Assembly (NCBI GenBank): GCA_050945275.1
Contig: JBMNSQ010000015.1
Span: 1-21,613, forward strand
Length of the DNA: 21,613 nt
Source: JAAYWY01 sp050945275
GTDB taxonomy: Bacteria > Bacillota > DTU030 > DUMP01
Direction of reading: 5' to 3'
In this document: one piece after another, positions 13,357 to 20,167 of the stretch
How the letters are laid out: each line of letters begins with the position of its first letter
Numbering within the stretch: position 1 is the stretch's first letter
The notes under the pieces: generated by a model
Database searches by the model: none
Told to the model about the DNA's origin: nothing
Seen by the model: only the letters and a program-made list of their open reading frames with translations
Position numbers and translations under genes: made by a program

Positions 13357-13473
13357 CTATTTACTACTACAAGGTTTCTGTTCGCTCAGTACCGTAACGG
13401 ACTGTGGGGATAATTCCGTTACTTCTGCGATCACAACCTTTAGGCGTTCTCTCACGGCACGAACGACCGCCAC
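13357..13473 (-). CDS. Possible 38-residue leader ORF before moaA
   Basis: A GTG at 13471-13473 opens a frame encoding VAVVRAVRERLKVVIAEV, then TELSPQSVTVLSEQKPCSSK, ending at a TAG 29 bp before the moaA GTG. The amino-acid composition is protein-like and in phase with the inverted repeat, but there is no good ribosome site, and an in-frame stop lies about 20 bp upstream. It could be a leader peptide, a remnant of a lost gene, or chance. No family recognised. Confidence 0.2.
   Translation of the reverse strand: MAVVRAVRERLKVVIAEVTELSPQSVTVLSEQKPCSSK
13394..13422 (-). promoter_or_regulatory. Inverted repeat in the moaA leader
   Basis: GTAACGGA (minus 13415-13422) pairs perfectly with TCCGTTAC (minus 13394-13401) over a 13-base loop containing ATCCCCAC. 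An outer six-base stem, AAGGTT and AACCTT (about 13437-13442 and 13370-13375), encloses it, giving a two-stem leader about 42 bp upstream of the moaA start. It may be an attenuator or a protein-binding site. Confidence 0.4.
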
Positions 13474-13476
13474 TAT

Positions 13477-13565
13477 GAACGAGCTCAGCTACGCTCGGGC
13501 CGCTCCGAACTCGCCCCTTGGGGCTCAAACATGCGTCGCTGTCCCCCTCGCTTCACTTCGCTCTC
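13477..13565 (+). repeat. Dispersed intergenic repeat, copy 2
   Basis: Reads GAACGAGCTC, then a CCGCTCCGAACTCGCCCC block, a CTCAAACATGCGTCGCTGT block, and a CCTCGCTTCACTTCGCTC tail. These blocks correspond in order to the minus strand of 5043-5141. The copy is inserted between two molybdenum-cofactor operons and has no coding partner. Confidence 0.6.
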
Positions 13566-13667
13566 TTAACTTAGATCGTAATGCGCCGCTTAGAGAAGCG
13601 CCCGGCAGGCCGCGTAGCACGGGGAAGCACAAGGACGATTTTCTTGCTTTCTGTGGTAATTGACAGG

Positions 13668-15578
13668 TCATAACTCCCACATCATTTGGCCGCAATCGGT
13701 AAGGTCGTATCCACCAAGAGAATCCACCTGCTCTTTAAACTCCTGACTCTCGATTAAATTAAGAATAGCTTCCACCCCAGGATGCTTTAGATAATCCTTA
13801 AGAATAGCTAAGTCATACCTTTCCGACCGCCAGGGAACAAAATCCAAACCGAGCGCCCGGGCAGCAGATAGCACGCCTAAACCCACATCGGCCGCGCCGC
13901 TTTTTATCGCTGCTGCTACCGAAGTATGAGTATACTCTTCCCGGCCATAACCTTTAATAGCATCAGGATTGATTCCTTCCTCCTGTAGAGCCCAATCGAG
14001 CAGCACTCTGGTGCCGGCCCCTTTTTGCCGGTTAATAAACGTTATTTCCGGTCGAGTCAAGTCTTTAAGCTCCATGATCTGTTTAGGATTGCCAGGTAAC
14101 ACCATTAGCCCTTGCTGGCGATAAGCCAGATTGATCAAGCACACCTTACGACCGGCCAAGTATTTCTTTACATAAGAAACATTGTACTCTCCTGTTTCCG
14201 GATCCAGCAAATGCGTACCGCAAAAATGAGCCTCGCCACGCCTTAAGGCCAGAAGCCCACCTAAGCTTCCTACATGGGCCGAGGACAGGGTATACTCCGG
14301 ATACTTTTCTCGGAGCAAGTTCGCTATAAAGTCCAACATTAGATCATGGCTACCGATAGCTACAACGGTATGCCTTATTTCTTGTTCCGATTTAAGGAGC
14401 TGTACTTTAACTTCTGTCCCCGCTGACACACCCTCGCTACCCCGCGGTATCTGAAGCACACCGTCGGCCCGTACCATGGTCGTGGTCAGGGCGGCTCCTC
14501 TAGGGAGCGGTGTCGCCACCAGCCTCTCCCCCACCGGCCCCAGCTTTACCCGTACAAAATCGTCCATACCAATGGGAGAGACTACTGTTCTGGCTAGCCA
14601 AGCCTGGGTATTAGGCAACTCTGGCACAGCTAGTCCCAGATATTGATACAATAATGGCTTAAGATATAATTCCAACGCCAGGACGGCCGAACCAGGGTAA
14701 CCAGGTACACCCATGGCTGGCTTATTCTCAACCCGGCCCAAAATCACTGGTTTCCCCGGCCTGGTAGCCACACCATGAACAAAAACCTCTCCCAACTCAG
14801 CAATAACGCGGGAGCTAAAATCCTCCGATCCAGCCGATGACCCTGCCCCTAAAAGTACAATGTCAGCCTCCTGGGCGGCCTCGGCTGTTCGCACTTTGAT
14901 CTGATGGTAGTCATCAGGGGTAATGGGAAACACCACCGGCTCTGCTCCCCACTCCTTAACTTGGGTAGCAAAGATAGTGGAATTAAATTCAATAATCTCT
15001 CCGGCTGCCGGCGTTTGTCCCGGCGATACCAGTTCCGTCCCTGTTGGTATAATAGCTACCTTAGGCCGACGCCGCACCGCTATCTGGGTAACACCTCCAG
15101 CTAAAATAGCTCCTAAATCGACCGGCCTGAGCCGGTGATTAGCCGGTAGGATCAGTTCTGTTTGTACCATATCTTCACCGAGAATACGTACATTTTCCCA
15201 CGGGCTGACAGCGGCGACAATTTCAACTTCTTCTGTAGGTAATTGGTGCAAGTCTTCCACCATAATCACTGCATTAGTTCCCGGAACTAGTGGGTCGCCG
15301 GTATCTACCCAAAAAGCATCTTCGCCTAAAACCAGCTTTAAAGGACTAGTTTCGCTGGCGCCAAAGGTCTTGTTGGCCGCCACTGCTACCCCGTCCATAG
15401 CGGCGGCATGATAATGAGGAGACGACAGCTTGGCAAATACCGGTTTTGCTGTAACTCGTCCTGCCGCAGCCTGCACAGGCACGTTTTCGGACGGGCTGAG
15501 CTCTCCTCCAAAGAAACGCAAAAAACGTCCTTGAGCTTCCTCTAGAGGTATATCTTCTAAATAGACATTGCGTTTCAT
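13668..15578 (-). CDS. MoeA fused to a C-terminal periplasmic-binding-like domain
   Basis: 636 residues. Residues 1 to about 398 are a MoeA molybdopterin molybdotransferase with the catalytic-site landmarks AAMDGVAV (Asp62), LGEDM, TPDDY, GAGSSAGSEDF, and the domain-IV AADG/RGSEGV region. Residues about 402-630 are a PBP-like (PF12727-type) domain that starts HTVVAIGSHDLMLD, has RRGEAHFCGTHLLDPETG and NRQKGAGTRVLLDWAL, and resembles the oxyanion-binding domains of ModA-like or LysR-like proteins but has no signal peptide. It is thus cytoplasmic. MoeA inserts Mo or W into adenylated molybdopterin, and the fused domain could supply or sense the oxyanion (inference). This fusion is known in archaea and anaerobic bacteria. 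It overlaps the upstream moeA by ATGA. Confidence 0.93.
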   Translation of the reverse strand: MKRNVYLEDIPLEEAQGRFLRFFGGELSPSENVPVQAAAGRVTAKPVFAKLSSPHYHAAAMDGVAVAANKTFGASETSPLKLVLGEDAFWVDTGDPLVPGTNAVIMVEDLHQLPTEEVEIVAAVSPWENVRILGEDMVQTELILPANHRLRPVDLGAILAGGVTQIAVRRRPKVAIIPTGTELVSPGQTPAAGEIIEFNSTIFATQVKEWGAEPVVFPITPDDYHQIKVRTAEAAQEADIVLLGAGSSAGSEDFSSRVIAELGEVFVHGVATRPGKPVILGRVENKPAMGVPGYPGSAVLALELYLKPLLYQYLGLAVPELPNTQAWLARTVVSPIGMDDFVRVKLGPVGERLVATPLPRGAALTTTMVRADGVLQIPRGSEGVSAGTEVKVQLLKSEQEIRHTVVAIGSHDLMLDFIANLLREKYPEYTLSSAHVGSLGGLLALRRGEAHFCGTHLLDPETGEYNVSYVKKYLAGRKVCLINLAYRQQGLMVLPGNPKQIMELKDLTRPEITFINRQKGAGTRVLLDWALQEEGINPDAIKGYGREEYTHTSVAAAIKSGAADVGLGVLSAARALGLDFVPWRSERYDLAILKDYLKHPGVEAILNLIESQEFKEQVDSLGGYDLTDCGQMMWEL

Positions 15579-16807
15579 AATAAATAAACCTCCACTTCCT
15601 CCCCGGCTAATATTCCCTCTTGTTCTGACGCAATAGTGATAGTTCCGTCAGCCTGTGCCAAAGTGGTAATAAGCCCCGACTTGCCTAAGACCGGTTCAGC
15701 CGCAAGCCCCTCCTCTTGGACCACCAGGCGGACACGTACATGGTCTTCCCGACCGGCCGTCGAGGCCAGATTGCGGGTTAGTCGGGCCGACACACTTGGT
15801 TTGGGGCCGGAAGTCAATCCTAATAACCACTCCATGGCTTGACGCACAAATAAGTCAAAGGTCACTAAGGCCGACGCCGGATGCCCTGGTAGTCCAAATA
15901 CCGGTTTACCCTGATCCAGAGCAATCAGTAGCGGTTTCCCCGGCCGTAAAGCCACACCGTGCACCAGCACTCCCGGCGGCCCTAGCTCAGCCAGCACTTT
16001 AGCCACCACATCTCTGGCCCCCACTGAACTACCGCCAGAGAGAACTACTATATCAGCTTGATCTAGCGCCTCCTCAACAACGGCCCGAACAGTCAACAAC
16101 TCATCTTTAGCTAGGCCCATCATCAGCGGCTCCCCACCTGCTTCTTCCACGGCCGCTGCCAGCGAATAACTATTTATGTCTCTAACTTGTCCCGGTCCCG
16201 GCACAGTTTCCGGCGCTACAATCTCATCACCGGTAGAAATTATCCCTACTTTCGGTTTCTGCCTAACAACTACACGAGTTTGTCCTATCGCTGCCAAGGC
16301 TCCAATATCGGCCGGCCTTAACCGCCGCCCAGCTGGCAGCAACTGCGACCCTAACTGGACGTCTTCACCTCGGCGGATAACATTTTCTCCGGGTGCTACC
16401 GGTCTCATTATGGCTACTGTCTGCTCATCGATCAGCTCCGTATATTCCACCATAACTACCGCATCGGCTCCTGGCGGCAACATGCCGCCAGTGGCAATAT
16501 GGCTCGCATCACCGCTCCCTAATTTTTCCCTCGGAGTTTGTCCCATACGAATATCTTCCACAATTTCTAAAAAAGCTGGCAAACCGTCGCTAGCGCCAAA
16601 CGTATCCACGGCCTGAACAGCAAAACCATCTACAGTAGAACGATTAAAAGGAGGCACATCTTCGGCTGACACCACTGCTTGAGCCAACACGCGACCTAAG
16701 GCAGTACCTAGGGCTACCTCTTCCACCGGCAGTACGGCTGGTGACCAGTAACTCTTAAGTCTCTCTAAGGCCGCTGGCACCGGCAGTACATTAAAGAATA
16801 CGTCCAA
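15575..16807 (-). CDS. moeA: Molybdopterin molybdotransferase
   Basis: 410 residues, the usual MoeA size. It ligates molybdate (or tungstate) to adenylated molybdopterin, releasing AMP. Landmarks are FNRSTVDGFAV with catalytic Asp60, RRGEDV, LAKDE, SGGSSVGARDV, GVALRPGKP and FGLPGHPASALV. The start is TTG with AAAGGAGC 8 bp upstream. It lies 14 bp after the small three-cysteine gene and ends in an ATGA overlap with the moeA-PBP fusion. Two dissimilar tandem MoeA proteins suggest separate use for molybdenum and tungsten, as proposed for organisms with several moeA genes; which one handles which metal cannot be told from the sequence. Confidence 0.95.
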   Translation of the reverse strand: MDVFFNVLPVPAALERLKSYWSPAVLPVEEVALGTALGRVLAQAVVSAEDVPPFNRSTVDGFAVQAVDTFGASDGLPAFLEIVEDIRMGQTPREKLGSGDASHIATGGMLPPGADAVVMVEYTELIDEQTVAIMRPVAPGENVIRRGEDVQLGSQLLPAGRRLRPADIGALAAIGQTRVVVRQKPKVGIISTGDEIVAPETVPGPGQVRDINSYSLAAAVEEAGGEPLMMGLAKDELLTVRAVVEEALDQADIVVLSGGSSVGARDVVAKVLAELGPPGVLVHGVALRPGKPLLIALDQGKPVFGLPGHPASALVTFDLFVRQAMEWLLGLTSGPKPSVSARLTRNLASTAGREDHVRVRLVVQEEGLAAEPVLGKSGLITTLAQADGTITIASEQEGILAGEEVEVYLL

Positions 16808-16821
16808 TTGCTATCGCTCCT

Positions 16822-17004
16822 TTAAAAACAACCCAATCTACAGGCAACGAGCTTAATCTTCATACTGTTAGCTACGTCCCCAACCTGTTTTGGATCCACA
16901 CCCAGCTTGTCCGCAATGGCAAATGCCACTACACAAGCCAATCGCCCTTCTTTCGCTGCTCTCTTTACCTCGTGCTCAATTTGTTCTCGCTTAGTTGTAT
17001 TCAT
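16822..17004 (-). CDS. Small conserved-looking three-cysteine protein leading the moeA operon
   Basis: 60 residues starting at the ATG at 17002-17004, which has a perfect AAGGAGGGAG site. A longer in-frame start (17079) lies inside the riboswitch and terminator and is rejected. The sequence has a charged helix (TKREQIEHEVKRAAKEG), then a helix-turn-helix-like part (ACVVAFAIADKLGVDPKQV followed by GDVANSMKI), and ends KLVACRLGCF. Cys24, Cys55 and Cys59 could bind metal or an iron-sulfur cluster. It is the first gene after the Moco/Tuco riboswitch and immediately precedes moeA, implying a role in cofactor insertion, metal selection or regulation. I do not recognise a named family. Confidence 0.8.
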   Translation of the reverse strand: MNTTKREQIEHEVKRAAKEGRLACVVAFAIADKLGVDPKQVGDVANSMKIKLVACRLGCF

Positions 17005-17023
17005 TATTATTCTCCCTCCTTGG

Positions 17024-17057
17024 AAAAATAAAAGAGGTTGCCCCCATGGTAACCTCT
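17024..17057 (-). terminator. Intrinsic terminator serving as riboswitch output, moeA operon leader
   Basis: On the minus strand AGAGGTT (17051-17057) pairs with AACCTCT (17033-17039) and is followed by TTTATTTTT. It lies 11 bp past the end of the aptamer and 20 bp before the first start codon, the classic position of a transcription-terminating expression platform. The 12-base palindrome TGCAAATTTGCA (17056-17067) just upstream of it, sharing two bases with the stem, could join an alternative fold. Confidence 0.82.
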
Positions 17058-17067
17058 GCAAATTTGC

Positions 17068-17156
17068 ACTCCTTTCCATGAGGGAGGCAGATTCGTTTCC
17101 AAATCTACCCTAACGGCCGCAGACCATAGTCACCCTTAGATCTTCCGGCTCGGAGT
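17068..17156 (-). promoter_or_regulatory. Moco/Tuco riboswitch upstream of the moeA operon
   Basis: On the minus strand P1 pairs ACTCC (17152-17156) with GGAGT (17068-17072). P2 uses GCCG and CGGC and contains TCTAAG and CTATGG, close to the 11-nucleotide GAAA-receptor (CCUAAG/UAUGG). The adjacent hairpin AGATTTG-GAAA-CGAATCT carries a GAAA tetraloop. The signature GCCTCCC, four bases, GGAAAG follows and leads directly into the P1 3' strand, exactly as in the copy before tupA. Independent recurrence of this layout at two cofactor operons makes the call strong. The downstream terminator suggests gene shut-off when the cofactor is plentiful. Confidence 0.9.
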
Positions 17157-17164
17157 AATATTTG

Positions 17165-17192
17165 ATTATAACAGCTTCAATTATGTTGTCAT
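17165..17192 (-). promoter_or_regulatory. Sigma-A promoter of the moeA operon
   Basis: On the minus strand a -35 box ATGACA (17187-17192, five of six consensus) is separated by 16 bp from a perfect -10 box TATAAT (17165-17170). The predicted transcription start near 17158 falls at the first bases of riboswitch P1, which supports both calls. Confidence 0.75.
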
Positions 17193-17278
17193 CTTATTAT
17201 ACTTGCTATCTTTTAAGACATTGACTTAATTTCGACATGTCTTCTCTCAATTCCTGCCTCCCGATTAAAATGCCGTCC

Positions 17279-18724
17279 TTATGACTTACGCCAAAAATTG
17301 GGCATAAAAAGAGCCACGATGGGGTATATTTCTAGCCTCCCCAGCAGCATGCAAACAGAAAGGAGTATCTTAGATAGAGTTGTTAGCCCAGCAAAATTAC
17401 TGGTGGGCCCCACCAGACCAAAACCCGGACCAACGTTACCTAATGTAGCCGCTACCGCCGATGAACTGCTTAGCATATCTAGACCTTGAGTAAGGAGTAT
17501 CATAGATGCGCCCACAAAAATAAGCAGGTAAAACAGGGTGAACACCAGGATGTCATCTACTGTTTCCTCTGCCACTGGCACGTTTCCCAACACAATGGGA
17601 ATGACCGCTTTTGGATGTAGTAGGCGGGTCAATTTGCGTTTTACTGCCTTTAACAGCACCAGAACGCGAACCTGTTTGATAGCCCCGGCGGTGGAACCGG
17701 CACAGCCTCCCATAAACATTAGTAAGAATAGGACCATCTTACTCAGCTCTGGCCACTTCTCATAATCTACCGTAATGAACCCAGTGCCGGTAACCATAGA
17801 CACTACCTGAAATAAGGAATCACGAACAACTTTGACTAACGGCCATTGATACAACAAAGCTATATTTATAACAATCACAAGAAACGACACCATAATTGTT
17901 CCCAAATAGAACCTAAACTCATCATCACCCAAGAAAACCCCCGTTTTCCTATGGATTAAACCATAATATAGCGAAAAATTTACCCCTGATATAAATATAA
18001 ACAAAGTAATTATCCACTCGGTCCCCGGATTACTAAACGCGGCCACGCTGGCATTACGAGTGGAAAAGCCACCTGTTCCCAAAGTAGAAAAGGTGTGGGT
18101 AAAAGAATCAAACCAGGACAAACCACTAAATTTGAGAGCAACAATCATAAGCAAGGTGAGGCCGATATAAATCCCGTATAACAGCTTAGCCATCTGGTCA
18201 ACACGTGGTACTAATTTAGAAGGTGACGGGCCAGGGCTCTCGGCTTGAAAAATTCTCATTGTACCAAGGCCTAGGGCCGGCAGGACGGCTAGCGTAAAAA
18301 CAATGATACCCATACCGCCAAGCCATTGGGTAAAAGAGCGCCAAAACAAGATACCTTGGGGCTGAATTTCAATGTTGGTAATCACAGTAGCACCAGTAGT
18401 TGTAAAACCAGATACAGTTTCAAAAAAAGCATCTACTACCGACGGCAAAGTCCCCGCTAGGATAAACGGCAACGAGCCAAACACCGACGCCAATAACCAG
18501 CCTAGACTCACAATCATAAAGGCTTCGCGAAAGCGAACAGCTGCGCCATTGGATTTATACCTAAGACCCACTACTCCAGCTATTGCGGTTATTAGTATCG
18601 TAACCGAAAATGCCATAATGTCAGAACCACCATAATAAACAGCTACCCCAAATGGAAACAGCATCGCCCCAGCTTCAATGATTAGCAAAAACCCAAGAAC
18701 TCTTAATACTATCCCATAGTCCAT
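17279..18724 (-). CDS. trkH: Potassium uptake protein, TrkH/KtrB family
   Basis: 481 residues from the ATG at 18722-18724 (peptide MDYGIVLRVLGF), which has GAGGAAG upstream. An ATG 18 bp earlier lacks a ribosome site. It is the channel-like membrane subunit of a Trk/Ktr K+ uptake system, built of four helix-pore-helix repeats. The four selectivity-filter segments are visible: GFTTTGATV, TLGTGGFSTRN, MVTGTGFITV and TLGNVGPGFG. The start lies 50 bp inside the end of trkA, so the two are translationally linked. TrkA is its cytoplasmic gating partner. Confidence 0.94.
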   Translation of the reverse strand: MDYGIVLRVLGFLLIIEAGAMLFPFGVAVYYGGSDIMAFSVTILITAIAGVVGLRYKSNGAAVRFREAFMIVSLGWLLASVFGSLPFILAGTLPSVVDAFFETVSGFTTTGATVITNIEIQPQGILFWRSFTQWLGGMGIIVFTLAVLPALGLGTMRIFQAESPGPSPSKLVPRVDQMAKLLYGIYIGLTLLMIVALKFSGLSWFDSFTHTFSTLGTGGFSTRNASVAAFSNPGTEWIITLFIFISGVNFSLYYGLIHRKTGVFLGDDEFRFYLGTIMVSFLVIVINIALLYQWPLVKVVRDSLFQVVSMVTGTGFITVDYEKWPELSKMVLFLLMFMGGCAGSTAGAIKQVRVLVLLKAVKRKLTRLLHPKAVIPIVLGNVPVAEETVDDILVFTLFYLLIFVGASMILLTQGLDMLSSSSAVAATLGNVGPGFGLVGPTSNFAGLTTLSKILLSVCMLLGRLEIYPIVALFMPNFWRKS

Positions 18725-20072
18725 GCTTGGTCTTCCTCTCATCGCCGTTGAATAATTGTTTTATCCTTGGCACTTCTGCCAACTGAGTGAGGACAATAAC
18801 CCGATCGTTCGCTTGAATAACATCGTTACCATGGGGAATTATGATTTGCCCATCGTGAACAATAGTAGTAATAATGGCTTCCTTGGGAAAATCAATGTCT
18901 CTTATCATTTTCCCCACCAGAGCCGACGCTGGGCTAATAGAAAACTCCATAACCTCGGCCTGCCCACCAAGCAATAAAATTAGCGACACTACCTCACCGC
19001 CGCGCACTAACTCCAACACTTCGCCTAAAGCGGTTAGGCCGGGTGTCACCACGGAATCAATCCCGATCTCCTCAGCAATAGAAGCATAGCCTTTACGATT
19101 TACCTTGGCTACCACTTTTTTTACGCCTAGCTTCTTAGCAAGCAAAGACACTACCATGTTCTCTTCATCCATACCCGTTAAGGCCACAAAGGCATCCGTG
19201 CTGGTAATATCTTCTGACAGGAGTAACTCCATGTCCGTACCATCACCATGGACAACCAGTGCGAAAGGCAATTCCACCGACAAAACTTGAGCTCGAACCG
19301 GGTCTTTTTCAATAATTTTTATTCTAATTCCAGCCGCATGCAAATCCTGAGCTAAATAATTGGCAATTCTACTACCCCCCAAGATCGTTACCGTCTGGAT
19401 CTTGTAAGGCGGCTTTCCAGCATAGCGACAAAACTCGGCTACATTTGGTGCTTGGCCAATGATAAAAATGTTATCACCTACATGGAGACAATCGTCACCT
19501 TTAGGAATAATAATGCGCCCGTCCCGAGTGATAGCTGCAATTAGTACTCCGGTAAAGTTGTACTGCTTAATTGGCACTTTTACCAAAGGATTGTCCGCCG
19601 TGACCGGGATCTCCACTAAATGAACTTTTCCCTGAACAAATTTCTGGATTTGTCGTGCCGGTGAAAACGAGAGCAATTGGCTTATTTCTTCTGCCGCCGA
19701 TCGGTCAGGATTCAAAATATGGTCAATGCATAATTGTTCCTGACTGACAGCCAGGTTACTCGTATATTCCGGGTTCCTAATCCGAGCAATGGTCCTTCCG
19801 GCACCAAGGTTCTTGGCCGACATGCAGGCGAGAATGTTCCCTTCGTCACTGCCAGTAACAGCAATAACTAAATCATCCTTATTAAGCTGCAACTCCTTAA
19901 GTGGCTCAGCTAGCAGTCCATTCGCATAGGTGGTAAGAACATCTAAGTTTTCGTTTATTTTTTCGATAACATCGCTATCGTTATCAATAGTAACTAAGTT
20001 GTATTTTTCTTTAGATAGAGCTTCAGCAATCTGGTAGCCAAGCTTTCCCGTGCCAATAACAATGACTCTCAT
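18675..20072 (-). CDS. trkA: Trk potassium uptake system NAD-binding regulatory protein
   Basis: 465 residues with two RCK modules in tandem. The first Rossmann fold begins MRVIVIGTGKLG (Gly7, 9, 12) with an acidic Asp30 at the end of the second strand, as in NAD(H)-binding TrkA. A TrkA-C domain spans about 145-205. The second Rossmann-like fold begins near residue 226 (VTILGGSRIANYL), followed by another TrkA-C domain from about 368. A C-terminal tail of about 19 residues extends past the domain and overlaps the trkH start. The cytoplasmic ring gates TrkH in response to nucleotides. The ATG follows a GGGGG-type site. An IS256-type element ends about 95 bp upstream. Confidence 0.95.
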   Translation of the reverse strand: MRVIVIGTGKLGYQIAEALSKEKYNLVTIDNDSDVIEKINENLDVLTTYANGLLAEPLKELQLNKDDLVIAVTGSDEGNILACMSAKNLGAGRTIARIRNPEYTSNLAVSQEQLCIDHILNPDRSAAEEISQLLSFSPARQIQKFVQGKVHLVEIPVTADNPLVKVPIKQYNFTGVLIAAITRDGRIIIPKGDDCLHVGDNIFIIGQAPNVAEFCRYAGKPPYKIQTVTILGGSRIANYLAQDLHAAGIRIKIIEKDPVRAQVLSVELPFALVVHGDGTDMELLLSEDITSTDAFVALTGMDEENMVVSLLAKKLGVKKVVAKVNRKGYASIAEEIGIDSVVTPGLTALGEVLELVRGGEVVSLILLLGGQAEVMEFSISPASALVGKMIRDIDFPKEAIITTIVHDGQIIIPHGNDVIQANDRVIVLTQLAEVPRIKQLFNGDERKTKHGLWDSIKSSWVFANH

Positions 20073-20103
20073 CTAAATCGCTACCCCCATTTATGTTAAA
20101 CAG

Positions 20104-20123
20104 ATATAACCATGACGTTATAT
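20104..20123 (-). promoter_or_regulatory. Operator-like inverted repeat upstream of trkA
   Basis: ATATAAC (20104-20110) and GTTATAT (20117-20123) form a perfect 7 bp inverted repeat with a 6 bp spacer, 32 bp upstream of the trkA start. The size and AT content suit a dimeric repressor site that could overlap the promoter. No specific regulator can be named. Confidence 0.35.
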
Positions 20124-20167
20124 TAACCCATCATTTTAATACACGCTACAAGTTATTTCTGGAGCTT

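Larger units (their letters stand above)
13353..13667. other. moaA leader and intergenic region
   Basis: 315 bp between moeA-PBP and moaA. On the minus strand, nearest moaA, are nested inverted repeats (13370-13442) and a small open frame (13357-13473). Upstream of these lies the second copy of the dispersed repeat (13477-13565). A weak hairpin CGCTT-CTCT-AAGCG (about 13587-13600) follows the moeA-PBP gene, without a U-run. No GCCTCCC/GGAAAG block is present, so this leader does not carry a third Moco riboswitch. No confident promoter was seen. Confidence 0.55.

Noticed and set aside
13475..13663. 62-residue plus-strand frame before moaA
   Set aside because: It is a translation of the dispersed repeat copy and has no ribosome site or recognisable domain.
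16822..17079. 85-residue version of the small moeA-operon protein
   Set aside because: Its start lies within the riboswitch-terminator region; the internal ATG at 17004 has a perfect ribosome site.
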